A stretch of DNA of 64,000 bases from contig CACVBU010000236.1 of the NCBI GenBank assembly GCA_902728285.1, forward strand, positions 124,001-188,000, in the 5' to 3' direction. Shown here piece by piece: positions 33,331 to 43,882 of the stretch (position 1 is the first letter of the stretch; each line of letters opens with the position of its first letter). The notes under the pieces are model-generated. The model did no database searches and was not told the origin of the DNA. It was given only the letters and a program-made list of their open reading frames with translations. The translations under genes were made by a program, and so were the position numbers. The stretch is from Clytia hemisphaerica. Its lineage: Eukaryota > Cnidaria > Hydrozoa > Leptothecata > Clytiidae.

Positions 33331-36300
33331 TCATTTTGTTTTAAAGTTTTTCCAGTATTGTTCAATTATCTCTTTAGGAATATTCTCTTCAGGTTCCCAA
33401 GAATTTTCTTCTTTTTCGTAGTTTAGCCATTTCACCAGGAATTTGGTTCCCTTTTTGTTCCTTTTGTGTTTGATCAATTTCTCCACCAAGTAGTAGTCTT
33501 CTGGTAGTTGTTCCTCATGATCGTGTCGAATTTCGGCTTCTCTTGCTGTTTCTATGTCATTTTCTGACTCTTGGAGTTCGTCGCTTGCTACTCCATTTTG
33601 GGTTTGTCTCGTCTTTGTGTTTTGCTCTTCCTCCAGCTTCTTCCAAGGCTTCATGCGGTCGTAGTGAACACGAGCTGGAGTATCTTTTCCTCTCTTTTTT
33701 ACTTGATACAGGGGATGATTCTCTTTGAAAACTGTGTACGGACCTTCCCATTTTGGAGCTAGCTTTCTTGACAAGTTTTTGGTTCTCCTCTGTATTGTGA
33801 TGTATACTTCATCTCCAATACTGTGTCTATTGGCATTCTTTACTGATCGCAAGCGCGAATATTCCTTGCTGTCCGCTAAGTTTGTTTTTACTTGCTGATG
33901 CAAATTTTCCAGTTTATTCTTGAGGTGATGCAGGTATTGGTTGGGAGTTTGGTGGTTCTCCACATCTCTCGTAATAGGTAACTCGGTTGGTTGGTGAGCG
34001 ATCCTTCCGAAGAGAATTTCAAATGGCGAAACTTTCCTTGTTTTGTTGACGGAGGACCGATACGCGAACAACACCAGTGGAAGTCTTACATCCCAATTTC
34101 TTTGGTTCGTATCTATCAGCGTAGATAATGAATCTGCGATCACTTTGTTGAATCTTTCGACTTGACCATTAGATTTCGGTGAGTATGGTGCTGTCTGTAG
34201 TTTCTTTATTCCGAGTAATCTGCAAACTTCTTTCATTAGGTTGCTGACAAAGTTTGTTCCACAGTCCGACAAGATTGTTGTCGGAGTTGAAAATCTTGCG
34301 ATGACTTCGTTGACCAGAAGTGATGCGATTATGGGGGTTTCAGTAGTTGGCACTGCAAAACACTCGGGCCATCCACTAAAACGATCAACGAATGAGACAA
34401 TGTATCTGTTACCAGCGTGCGTTTCCACGTAAGGTCCAAGGACGTCACAGGAAATGTCTCTCCAGGGTGCTGTAGCTTCCAGAGGGTACAATTCAGATAT
34501 TTTCTTTCTTCCTTTGTAGATCGCACATTTCTCACATTCCTTGACCTTCTTGATTATGCCTTTCAACATTTCTGGCCAATAGTAAGCTGCTTTCAGCTTC
34601 TGGTATACGATTTCTGAATTCAGATGTCCTGCAAATGGGGTAGCGTGAGCTTCATGTATTAACTGGTCGCGATTGCTCTTTGGAACACATAGTCGTCTTT
34701 CTGCTTGGCCATTTCGATTGGTTATTTTGTGCAGGAAACCATTGTCATCCAAGAATAATTTGTCATTGCTTTCGCGATTCTTGAATTCTTCCTCCTCCTC
34801 CAATTGCTTCAACCAATCTTCTGCTTCAGCATCTTCAGTAACTCTCAAGATCACGTTGACTGCTTGGGGTAATCTTGATACTCCATCTGCATCTCTGTTC
34901 TTCAACCCTGGCTTGTAAATGATTTGGAAGCTGAATTGTTGAAGATACAGGTACCATCTAGCCAGTTTCGATGTTAAGTCCTTTACATTGAAGAGGTGAA
35001 CCAATGCTTGGTGGTCGGTGTGAACAGTGAATTTGTTACCTTCCAGGACGAAATAGTGTGTTTTGATTGCATGCAACATTGCTAAGCATTCCTTTTCGGT
35101 GACCGTGTAGTTGCATTCTGCCTTGTTTAATTTTCTACCACCATAGAAAATTGGGTGTTCTTTTCCATCTTGGCCAATCTGTGTAAGCACGTGGCCGATT
35201 GCTGTACCTGACGCGTCTGTGTTCAGGTTGAATTCCTTGGTGAAGTCTGGATAGGCCAAAAGTGGAGGATGTAGGAGTGTTACGATCAGCATCTCATACC
35301 TATCTTGAAGGTCTGTGCTCCATTGGAATTGTACATCTTGCCGCAACATATCATACATCGGCTTTGTTATCTTGGAATGATCTTTGATGAATCGTCGATA
35401 ATACGCGATGAGTCCTAGTATGGATTGCAACTCTTTTTTGTTTGAGGGAGGCGTCTTGTTTTGCAATGGCACCAGGTTGGTTGGCGCAGGCAAAATTCCT
35501 TCTCTGCATACTATGTGACCAAGGAATTTCAGCGAATCTTTTCCAAAATGACATTTGGAGCTTTTGGCTGTCAAACCTGCGTTTTGTAAAAGCTCGAAGA
35601 CTTCTCGCAAGTGCCCAAGATGCTCCTCAAATGTTTTACTGAAAACCACAATATCATCAATAAATATGAGAACGCAACGTCCTCTGACCTTTTTCAGCAC
35701 ATCCTCCAGCAGCTTCTCGAACGTACCCGATGCTCCTTGCAAACCAAATGGCATCCTCACATATTCGAAAAGGCCAACGTGACAGCTGAAGGCGGTTAAC
35801 GGTATGGACGATTTTTCCATTTTCACTTGATGAAATCCAGACATCAGATCCATTGTCGAGAAGAACTTTACTCCATGCAAGGCTGCTAAAATATCGGACG
35901 TGTTCGGGATAGGATAAGCGAATTTCTTGGATGCTGCATTGATCTTTCGATAATCAACACACATTCTCCAACCTCCTCCGGCTTTTCCAACCAAAACAAT
36001 TGGGCTGCTGAATTCTGAATTGCTTTCCCGTATGATGCCTTTACGCAGCAAATCCTGAACTTGATTCTCGATCTCTTTCCTTTTGAAGGGTCCAACACGG
36101 TATGGTTGTTGTCGGATGGGAGTTGGGTCCAATAATTCTATCTTGTGCTCGATTCTGTCTGTTGAGCCAAGTGGCTGCGAAGAATCTGGAAATAAGCCAC
36201 TGAATTCCTCGACGAGGTCTGTGATCTGCCTCTCTTGAACGTCGGTTAAGCAGCTTGACTTTGGCACCAAGGTCGGCTTGATTTCATTGTGCGGTGGTAG

Positions 36301-36924
36301 ACTGGTATCACTGTTGTCTTCTTCTGCATACCCAACTGGTGCGGAGGCTTTGAATTCAATCTTTTCATCTGAAACATTTGTAATTACAAAGATAGCGTTA
36401 TTGGCTGACACTGGATTCTTCCCCATGGAAGTGAACACTTTTATGCTAATTTCCTTAGCAAGAGTCGTCAAGTTGCTTTTGTGGGATCCATTAAAGTCTG
36501 CATGGAATTGCTTGCTTTCCCCCGGTAAAATGTGTAACATTTCATCGTTTGTTTCATGGGAAACAATGTCGAAATTTATTTCTTTCGTATGTCCTTGCGC
36601 GTTAATAGTTAGTTTGCGCTGATGGAAGTTTACCGTAATGCCGTGATCGCTCAAGAAATCAATGCCCAATATTGCTTCAGTAGCAATGTTTTCAAGGACC
36701 AGAAACTTGTGACTTATTAAAATGTTACGTCCGATTCCAAGTTCCAGGTTTATGAATCCTTTCGTAAGAAGTGTCGTGCCCGATGCACTCATCAAAGTGA
36801 TTTTCGATTTTCCATCAATACTCCTTTTAAGTTTTTTCATCATATTAACACTGATGATAGAGACCAATGATCCACTGTCAATCAAAAAATTTATGTTTAA
36901 ACTTCCAACAGAAACTTCAAGCAT
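33331..36924 (-). CDS. pol: Retroelement pol: protease, RT, RNase H, integrase, chromodomain
   Basis: An intact 1197-codon ORF in the same frame as the gag C-terminal part, from which it is separated by one TGA. Domains by residue: aspartic protease about 1-100 (LIDSGS, active Asp16; ILGIDFL 85-91); reverse transcriptase about 270-475 (MPFGL; FIDD 421-424); RNase H about 560-680 (NTDASG; TVTEKE); integrase about 750-1000 with a zinc-binding H/H-C797-C800 module and catalytic Asp827, Asp887 and Glu923; GPY/F-type module about 1053-1095; chromodomain about 1142-1193 (LVEKL, FLVKW, SWEPEEN). All catalytic motifs are present. It would be made as a gag-pol fusion by readthrough. RT and domain order place it in Ty3/gypsy (Metaviridae). 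Confidence 0.95.
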   Translation of the reverse strand: MLEVSVGSLNINFLIDSGSLVSIISVNMMKKLKRSIDGKSKITLMSASGTTLLTKGFINLELGIGRNILISHKFLVLENIATEAILGIDFLSDHGITVNFHQRKLTINAQGHTKEINFDIVSHETNDEMLHILPGESKQFHADFNGSHKSNLTTLAKEISIKVFTSMGKNPVSANNAIFVITNVSDEKIEFKASAPVGYAEEDNSDTSLPPHNEIKPTLVPKSSCLTDVQERQITDLVEEFSGLFPDSSQPLGSTDRIEHKIELLDPTPIRQQPYRVGPFKRKEIENQVQDLLRKGIIRESNSEFSSPIVLVGKAGGGWRMCVDYRKINAASKKFAYPIPNTSDILAALHGVKFFSTMDLMSGFHQVKMEKSSIPLTAFSCHVGLFEYVRMPFGLQGASGTFEKLLEDVLKKVRGRCVLIFIDDIVVFSKTFEEHLGHLREVFELLQNAGLTAKSSKCHFGKDSLKFLGHIVCREGILPAPTNLVPLQNKTPPSNKKELQSILGLIAYYRRFIKDHSKITKPMYDMLRQDVQFQWSTDLQDRYEMLIVTLLHPPLLAYPDFTKEFNLNTDASGTAIGHVLTQIGQDGKEHPIFYGGRKLNKAECNYTVTEKECLAMLHAIKTHYFVLEGNKFTVHTDHQALVHLFNVKDLTSKLARWYLYLQQFSFQIIYKPGLKNRDADGVSRLPQAVNVILRVTEDAEAEDWLKQLEEEEEFKNRESNDKLFLDDNGFLHKITNRNGQAERRLCVPKSNRDQLIHEAHATPFAGHLNSEIVYQKLKAAYYWPEMLKGIIKKVKECEKCAIYKGRKKISELYPLEATAPWRDISCDVLGPYVETHAGNRYIVSFVDRFSGWPECFAVPTTETPIIASLLVNEVIARFSTPTTILSDCGTNFVSNLMKEVCRLLGIKKLQTAPYSPKSNGQVERFNKVIADSLSTLIDTNQRNWDVRLPLVLFAYRSSVNKTRKVSPFEILFGRIAHQPTELPITRDVENHQTPNQYLHHLKNKLENLHQQVKTNLADSKEYSRLRSVKNANRHSIGDEVYITIQRRTKNLSRKLAPKWEGPYTVFKENHPLYQVKKRGKDTPARVHYDRMKPWKKLEEEQNTKTRQTQNGVASDELQESENDIETAREAEIRHDHEEQLPEDYYLVEKLIKHKRNKKGTKFLVKWLNYEKEENSWEPEENIPKEIIEQYWKNFKTK

Positions 36925-36932
36925 TGGAAGGC

Positions 36933-36939
36933 CTAGTCA
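36933..36939 (-). promoter_or_regulatory. Leaky stop TGA-CTAG between gag and pol
   Basis: The gag stop is TGA at 36937-36939 and the next four bases on the minus strand are CTAG. Gag and pol are in the same frame with no further stop between them. UGA followed by CUA(G) is the best-known readthrough context, so this is probably how pol is expressed. Confidence 0.7.
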
Positions 36940-38318
36940 CTTTGTAGTATCCTCCTGGTGTTGATTCTTGGACCGACAAAATTTTGAAATGTGTCCATTT
37001 TTTCCGCACGTATGGCATGTGATATTCCTGTATCGTTTGGTGCGACACTCTGCCTCTACATGTCCCTTTCTCTTGCAGAAGGTACACGTCTTGCCGTTGC
37101 TGCGGTCTTTCGTTATTGAATTTAGTGATGATTTGACATCTTTGGTGATCTTCTTTAGCTGTTCGATCTGTCTTGTCATTGCCACTGGATCGAAGTCATT
37201 GTTGTCCATGACCTTGGAATGGGAAATACTTCTTCCATTGTTCATTAACAGCTGGCGTACCATGTCCATTAATTCGCCATCCTGCTGGTTCGGTCGTTCA
37301 AGTGCGTTCTTGAGCTGAATGAAACGTACAGCTTCGTTGTACGTTTTTGGTTGCTTCATCTGAAGCCGGTAGGCGAGTTCTGGCCTAAGATTTGCGGTGA
37401 GAATGTCTATCTTTGTGGTGTCAGGTGTTCCGAGCTCTGCAAACGATAACTCGAGTCTCTCCAAGAAACTTTCAAGATCTTCACTTCCCTGTCGCTGCGT
37501 GTATAGGATAGCACGGTGCTTCGCAATATCTTCTGGCGAACAGAATTGATTTGTTATACGCTCTTTACATTGTTTGTAGTTCTTCTGGATTTCCAGAGGA
37601 ATGGTGTTGTAGAAGGTCAGTGCTCTCTTCACCAGACAATTTGGCAAAATTAGAGCCTTTTGCAGCTCTGTTCATTCATTCAAAAGAGCATACCTCTCAT
37701 ATTTGTTGAAGAATTGTTTTATGGTGAGCTTTTGTCACCAAAGCATGGCAGATCAGCTATTCTGGTGCTGAGGTGTGGACGATGGTCGATTGGTTGCGTT
37801 TGCTTCTGCCTTTGGTCAGCCATCATTTTCTCGAATGCTGCCACGAGTCCTTCCGATTCACTTCCAGTACCGATTGGATTGACATGTCTTTCAACGTTCG
37901 GACTGTGTTTGCTTTCGGCAACTTGCTGGATTGAGTCAATCTTGTCACCGTCGTCCCCTCTTGGAAATAGATAATATTCATCTTCTTTGAGACCATTTAA
38001 CTTGTTTTCTGTCTGGCTGCTGTCCATAACTGTTTTTATGGTTATTGGTACTTGGAAAGCCTTCTTTCTGTGATCCCTTTTTGAGGATGGATGTTGGAAC
38101 GATGTCTTTGTTGACTCAGGAGTGTACAGCAAAGTTGAATTTTCAGCTGATGATTCTCCTATTGATAACGGTGTGTTTGACTGTTCCTTTTCAGCTTCTT
38201 CGTCTTCTTCGATTGAAGATAAGCTTGTTTTTGACTCGTTTTCTTCTTCTGCTGAGTAATCTGCTTCGTCTGGCACAGAGGTTGATCTTTTTCCTTTTCG
38301 AAACCACCTCTTACTCAT
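36937..38318 (-). pseudogene. gag: Retroelement gag, broken by a frame change and a stop
   Basis: The N-terminal part is open from 38318 to 37719 (about 199 codons, acidic and Ser-rich). The C-terminal part is open from about 37647 to 36937. It has a capsid-like helical region and two CCHC zinc knuckles (CTFCKRKGHVEAEC and CHTCGKNGHISKFC, about residues 188-224 of that part). The two parts lie in different frames, with the change falling near 37719-37740, and an in-frame TGA at 37672-37674 follows. Two lesions make this copy unlikely to produce a normal Gag on its own, although pol and the envelope-like ORF are intact. A frame change by programmed slippage cannot be excluded, but no canonical slippery heptamer is seen. 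Confidence 0.8.
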
Positions 38319-38418
38319 TTTTTAGATATCACTTCTTGTATGATTGAATGCTTGTTTGAAAGCGTCTGTTTGTTTGAATGTGTCTATTTGTTTAGAAACA
38401 ATTGCTTTGTTATCTAAT

Positions 38419-38625
38419 CTACTTTGAGATAATTTCTCCATTGTTTATGTTTACCTCATCTTGGGTACGATTTGGCTGATCTGTTTGTTTATCATTTGGC
38501 TCCTGTGCTGCATTGTTTGTTGCTTTGTTTTGGGTTATTACTTCATTCTCTTTGAAGTTTAGCTTTACATTTCTCAAATCTCTTTCTGCATTAATTATGA
38601 TTGTTTCATTTGTGTTTGTTTCCAT
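38419..38625 (-). other. Short ORF in retroelement leader
   Basis: A 68-codon ORF with an Asn/Glu-rich, low-complexity product lies between the 5' LTR and gag, in a different frame from the gag N-terminal part. No domain was recognised. It may be an upstream ORF or chance. Confidence 0.3.
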
Positions 38626-39552
38626 GGAAACGATAACTGGCTTCTCCTGAAGCTGCCTTCAAGTTTTACATATAACTGATTCGCTGGGGGTTTTTCCTTG
38701 ACCCCAGTTTCCATGATATTTTTATATATATATCCTTTTCTATCAATTTCAGCGGTAGCTAATTTGCCTATACGGCGTAATTGTACCTGGCTATTATTTT
38801 ACCTTTTCCTAGGCTTCCGCTTTTATACTGTATTGATAGCTCTGCTGTTAACTTTCTTTATAATGTTTATTCAGGTGAACGTGAATATGAAGCAAAAGAC
38901 TCTCGAATATAGGGCCCTTCCAAAAGAATTTATTTCAATATCCTTGCCACCAGCGATCGCTCTCCGTCAAGGTGATCTGCTGTCCTTTGCAAATCGAAAA
39001 TGACGTACGTGTGAACTGTTTCGATATGGTATTGTCAATTACCGCATGCATCCGTGGTACCGAGACACCAGAGCACGACTTACAACCATCTACAGCCAGC
39101 GCGCTGTATTACTTTTATAAATAAACTGTTATTTTTTTCTCCGATTTGTCACGCGTGTTTCCATTTTTGTTTATAGTTTTGTAAATATACTTTTCTGATA
39201 TGTCATATGTGTTTCCATTTTATTTATTGTTTCTGCTGCCATATTCTTCCGACGGCATCATACGTTTGTGTATTAACTTCACATAGCCAATTTTAAAACT
39301 GCTTCTTGTATCATTCTCTATGATTCATATACTTCGTCGTGACCCTGACGCGGGGAGCTACAGGGTACTGTCCTTGCTCAAGGGAGCCCTGGAGCATGTT
39401 ATAGTCTTGCTCATGACATTTCCATTGATTAAATTCCCATCAATCAAATTCTGACTACCTTTGAAGGTGCCAGTCTTCCATTTATAAACTTAAGTTCTCT
39501 TTTGTAACTCTCGGTTCCCCAGAACAGTACAACAGTCCAAGATCCATTAAGG

Positions 39553-39570
39553 ATCTCGGTAGAACCTCCA
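39553..39570 (-). other. Primer-binding site
   Basis: Two bases inside the 5' LTR the minus strand starts TGGAGGTTCTACCGAGAT. TGG pairs with the CCA end of a tRNA primer. I could not identify which tRNA it matches. Confidence 0.6.
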
Positions 39571-39572
39571 CT

Positions 39573-39790
39573 TGTTAGCCGAAGCTAACAAAACTGTCCT
39601 GGGGGGTTCAGAATTAAATAGAGAGCAATAGAATGTGCTTTTTATAGATTTTTACTACAATGTCCTAAGTTCATAATGTCTAGTTCCATATTAAAATTCC
39701 TTTTTCTAATTAAATAGTTGCGGCTAGATACAAAGAATAACCTTCAGCATAATGCCGAAGGTGGGCCGTATTTCATATAGCTGCCTGACA
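39573..39790 (-). repeat. 5' LTR of the retroelement
   Basis: A 218-bp LTR identical to the other copy except for one extra G. On the minus strand it contains a TATAAAAA box (39639-39646) suited to driving the genomic transcript. Confidence 0.95.
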
Positions 39791-39956
39791 ATATGTAGGA
39801 TTGTATGATTGACTTGAACATTACTTTCAAGTTTTATACAGTGGTGTATGTTGAACTATGTTGTGGATTTCGGATTGCCAAGGTTCTAAGCTGATAATAA
39901 TTTAGGATATCCAAGAGTTCAAACTTTTTTTCCATTTTTGATGTTTCTGATGTTTA

Positions 39957-40270
39957 TAGCCCGGAGGGGGGGGTACTAGGGTTGGCAGATGAGGGTATGT
40001 GCGGCGGACGGCACCTCCAAAAACCGACCCTTATAGAGAGACTGATTTTTGCTGAAAAGGTGACCCTAAGAGAGACTTCTTTGAAAAACTTTCTTCCATT
40101 TTTGAAAAAAATCCTACCCTTAGAGAGACTTTTTTACAATGTTTTCTCTCGAAATCAAAAAAATTTCCTAAAGATCGTGAATTTTCCGACCCTTAGAGAG
40201 ACTTTGAAAGGTGAAAAAACCGACCATAACCGTCCGCACATATACCCATTACCCATTTTTGCCTAAGCAA
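39957..40270. mobile_element. G-run-capped repeat with CCCTTAGAGAGACT units
   Basis: It starts at a GGAGGGGGGGGTACTAGGG head and ends near CCGTCCGCACATATACCCAT. Inside are four spaced copies of an ACCCTTA(G/T)AGAGACT unit. The build resembles the ACCCTTACAGTGCA elements at 25.1 and 52 kb but uses a different internal unit. Confidence 0.5.
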
Positions 40271-40312
40271 TCCCCTGGGTTTACAGCCTGGTATCCACTA
40301 ATTTGCATCCTA

Positions 40313-41599
40313 GTACACACTTTTTTTATAAGAATACACTTTATAAGAATGTCTATGATGAAAATGGCCAAAAAATTAAGAATAATGCTAACTAGTGTAT
40401 ATTATGGCATGTCCAAAAGAAAAAGGACATAAGTTTGGCGCAGAAAATTGGGGGCCTTAGCCATGTTCCTTTTATACCTTTAAAGAAGCGTATTAGGATG
40501 TAGAATTCAGAAATCACTGTTAATGAAAACATGGGCCCCGTCAACGGGGGGACCGGGGGGTCAATGCCCCCCCCCCCACTTTTTGGTAGACCATGTCATA
40601 CGTTTTTAAGAGTTACTATTTTAAGCTGGTTTGAGACCAAATCAAACCACAAAAACTATTATTCTCCCCAAATAGATATCGTTTTAAGGTGTTTTGAGGG
40701 TGTAAAAAGTGAAAAATCTTCTTCGTCGCCCAACCATGGTGGGCGACATTTTTTTCCAAAATGTTGGCCCCCTCACTCAAAATGTCTCGCCGGGGCCCAT
40801 TTAAAACTAATAAAGTTATATTTCAAAAATCACCCTTATACTCAAAATAAGGAGTGATTGGTGTTTTTTTAATTGTTAATAAAATTAATTTTTTCACCCA
40901 AAAAAGTACCCTGAGTATCAGAGGTTATATATCAACCTCTGAAGACCAATAATAGAAATTTTATCGCGCATGTGTCAATCTAATCACTGTAGAAAGAATC
41001 AAAGATGAAGAGCAAATATTACCTTATTAATGTCTAGCAGACTGTATCAGTATGCAGTTTAATTTACGAATTCTCCAGGAAACCTCCAAGTGAATTGAAG
41101 AGTTTCTTTCAAAAGAAATCTTTTACATGATCCCCAAATGTATAACAGTAATTACTAAACTTTTAATTATGGAAATGTCACTTTAATTGAATCGAAATAT
41201 AGACAGACTTTATGTTATGATTCTCTTTCACTGACTCTTTTTAAAAGCATTGATGATAATTTTAGTTGTGTTTTCAACGACGGAATAAAAATATCAACTT
41301 TGAACTTCATCCAAGATCTTGGATTTATGGCTTTTGAGACATGCCAAAACTTACACGAGAAGAATATCACCATCATGGAATTTGACTACGCTAAGAATGC
41401 TAATTACCCCCAGTAAGGCTCACTCCTTTCACAAAAATGTCATTTTATGCTTGAGACGCATGTACTAAATGTTAAATCTAGTCTGAATTAGGATTCTAAC
41501 CTAATGCTGCTGTACGAATATTTTAGGATGATTTTCCCCAAATTAAGAATATCCATGATGAAATGGATTTACACCATTCTTATAAAAAAGCGTGTATCA
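40313..41599. mobile_element. TACACGC MITE split by a later ~1-kb insertion
   Basis: The left part (40313 to about 40391) and right part (about 41362-41599) together match the intact copy at 11430-11703. The intervening sequence, about 40392-41361, contains a GC-run repeat and an inverted copy of repeat family A. Confidence 0.55.
40904..41301 (-). repeat. Interspersed repeat family A, uninterrupted copy
   Basis: This is the reverse complement of 19066-20237 without the nested transposon; one part also matches 1-147. It gives the pre-insertion state of the TA-flanked MITE at 19284. Confidence 0.65.
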
Positions 41600-41768
41600 G
41601 AAGGCAGTACAAACGTACTTGGTCAATTCAAATATTGTGGGAAGATAAAAAAACTCATTTAGATGGATCAAGCAGTAAATAAGAAAGTAATATACAGATT
41701 AGATATCCAGGCTGAGTGTATCAGCGAGTGCTTTACGTGAATTTAGTATATCAAATTAGATTAACCTT

Positions 41769-43795
41769 ACAGTATGTGGCCCCCAAAACGGCGATCAAAT
41801 TTGAAATTTCTCTCAAATCTAGAGGAAAAGAGATTTTACAAAAGTTTTTGCTGCATTAAAACCTTTAACATCTCTACTTTATTTCCTGGAAGTTCTTTTT
41901 CAAAATTTTCAATTTCAACAATATTTTTCAATCGCTTAAAGATAGCTAGCTTTTTTCTAATGGCCCCAAAAACGGAGGTTTGAAATTTTAGCGATTTCTC
42001 GAGATATTTTTAAGATATGAATACAAAATTTTGACCATAGTTTTGAAATATGATTTAGAGGGTTTTGGGCATAAATTTATTTGATAAAATTTTTACAGTA
42101 TACCCCTGGTTGTCAAAATGCAGGTTTGGGGCCCCCAAAACGGAGGTGTAGTTAAAATCAAATTATTAAGCCCAGTGGTAATAGGGGGAAAAACTATGAA
42201 CATATTTATGTTTTCCCTTAAATTTACGACCCGATGGATGTAAAATTTATGATTTTTATGAAATATTTCAAGATTTTCGATATTGCAAAGTCCAAACTGA
42301 AAATTTAGAAATTTTCAAAATGACAATTTTGATTTAACAACGTCTTAACCCTATTAGCCCCAAGCTTTTTTGACTTTTGTATCCCCAGGGGGGGGGGGTA
42401 GAATCTACCACCCTCGATTATTTTCGATCTAGTAGAGCTATGGCCATGAAATTTGGTACAGATGTTCTCCATCATGATGCAATTTTCCAGAAAGAAAAAA
42501 AAATTGATGACGTCATTCAAAAACTGATGACGTCATCACAAAATTTCCACCTGTCGGAAAAAAGCCCAAATATATGGTTTACAAAAATGTCTATTACAGT
42601 CGAACCAATAAAGATATTTCAATTCTGTTTGAAGATTCTGAAAGGTAAAAGACTGTTCTTTAACATAATTGCCGGTTTTGCAATTTCCATGAAGATTTTT
42701 TCTTAAAATCTATGCTGAAGATGAGTAAAATTTTCAAAATTTGATGACGTCATAAATGATGACATCATCATTTTCAAAAATTTTTTTTATATTTTTTAAA
42801 TTTGTATTATCAATGCCTATCACGTGTCAAAATTTGAAAATGATTGAATAAATAGTTTAGAAGTTATCAGCACTTTAAAATTTTGAGTTTTAAGGATTTT
42901 AGCTGGGTTTTATGTCATGTTTCACAATAAAGTCATAAAACCTGATCTGGACAACCTATGACCCTAAATTTTGTACAAGTACTCTTAATAGGATTTTATT
43001 AAAAGTCAGAAAGTTTCAAGTCGTTTGAAAAATTTTTCTCCGAGATATAAACAAAAGAACTCCAGCGTGGTAGATTCTACCCCCCCCTGGGGCTAATAGG
43101 GTTTAATCAAGTTTTTGAAAACAAATCCTCTTTGAAAATAGTTCCATTCATGTATGGAATAAGCTGTGAAAATTTTAGAAAGAAAGCTTAACTGAAACTG
43201 AAAATATTAAGCTTTAAAGATATTTTTCTTCTATATTTTGCAAAAAAATGACAGAATTTGCCGTTTTTGTTGATTCAGCCAAAACTTTTATATCTAATTT
43301 TAATTTTTTGTTATAAACTATTAACTCAAGGTGATAGGAATAGAATTCCAAGATTTTTTGCTTTTTCTCATATTTAGAATTTTTGGTTTTATCAATGCTG
43401 ATTCTGGGGCTCCAAAATACTGGTTGACCTTCAAGATGCTATATCCTTTACCCAACCTCTAAAGTCACAGATGTATTTGCATTTTCTGAACTGCATTAGG
43501 TGTAGAAAGTTTCCTATACCCCGTTTTCATAACTTATTTTCAATATCCAAGGAGCTAGAGTGAGTTATATACAATTTTTATCTAATTTTGGTGTTAAAAT
43601 ATTTCCTTTAGACGCAAATATGTCATTTTGAATCCGTCTCAAACCAGCAAAAACATGCTCATTTTTAAGTATAACCATCATTCATTCAAAATAAACAAAA
43701 ATCGTTTAATTCTGATAAATCTACAAGTCAGAATCTTCATTTTAATGAAAACCTCCGTTTTGGGGGCCGTCTCCGTTTTGGGGGCCATATACTGT
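41769..43795. mobile_element. 2-kb non-autonomous DNA transposon, GGCCCCCAAAACGG ends
   Basis: The ends are ACAGTATGTGGCCCCCAAAA and its inverted copy (one mismatch in 23). The CCCCAAAACGGAGG motif also recurs inside near 41960, 42130 and 43770. The body is AT-rich with no transposase. A TTAA-flanked element (42349-43102) is nested within. Confidence 0.65.
42349..43102. mobile_element. Nested piggyBac-like MITE, TTAA target site
   Basis: The termini CCCTATTAGCCCC and GGGGCTAATAGGG are flanked by TTAA. Subterminal GTAGAATCTACCAC and GTGGTAGATTCTACC blocks beside G or C runs extend the symmetry. It is non-coding. Confidence 0.65.
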
Positions 43796-43882
43796 ATGTC
43801 CTTTCATAACTTTTATAATGTACCAACTGCCAGTTTTCAGGACTATAGCAGTAAGTCTTGTTTTTCAGGGGTTGATATAACC

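Larger units (their letters stand above)
28966..39790 (-). mobile_element. Full-length Ty3/gypsy retrovirus-like element with envelope gene
   Basis: A 10.8-kb element on the minus strand. Direct LTRs are at 28966-29182 and 39573-39790, and a 5-bp duplication ATATG flanks it at 28961-28965 and 39791-39795. LTRs begin TG and end CA and differ by a single G, so insertion is recent. Order in the sense direction: 5' LTR, primer-binding site, gag (broken), pol, envelope-like ORF, polypurine tract, 3' LTR. Pol carries a chromodomain after the integrase, as in chromoviruses, yet an envelope-like ORF is also present. It is an endogenous element of an animal genome. Confidence 0.95.

Noticed and set aside
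37700..37750. Programmed -1 frameshift within gag
   Set aside because: No canonical slippery heptamer at the frame change and a further in-frame stop follows, so mutation is the simpler reading.
29962..38347. Many plus-strand ORFs inside the retroelement
   Set aside because: They mirror gag, pol and env on the other strand and have no domain or start context.
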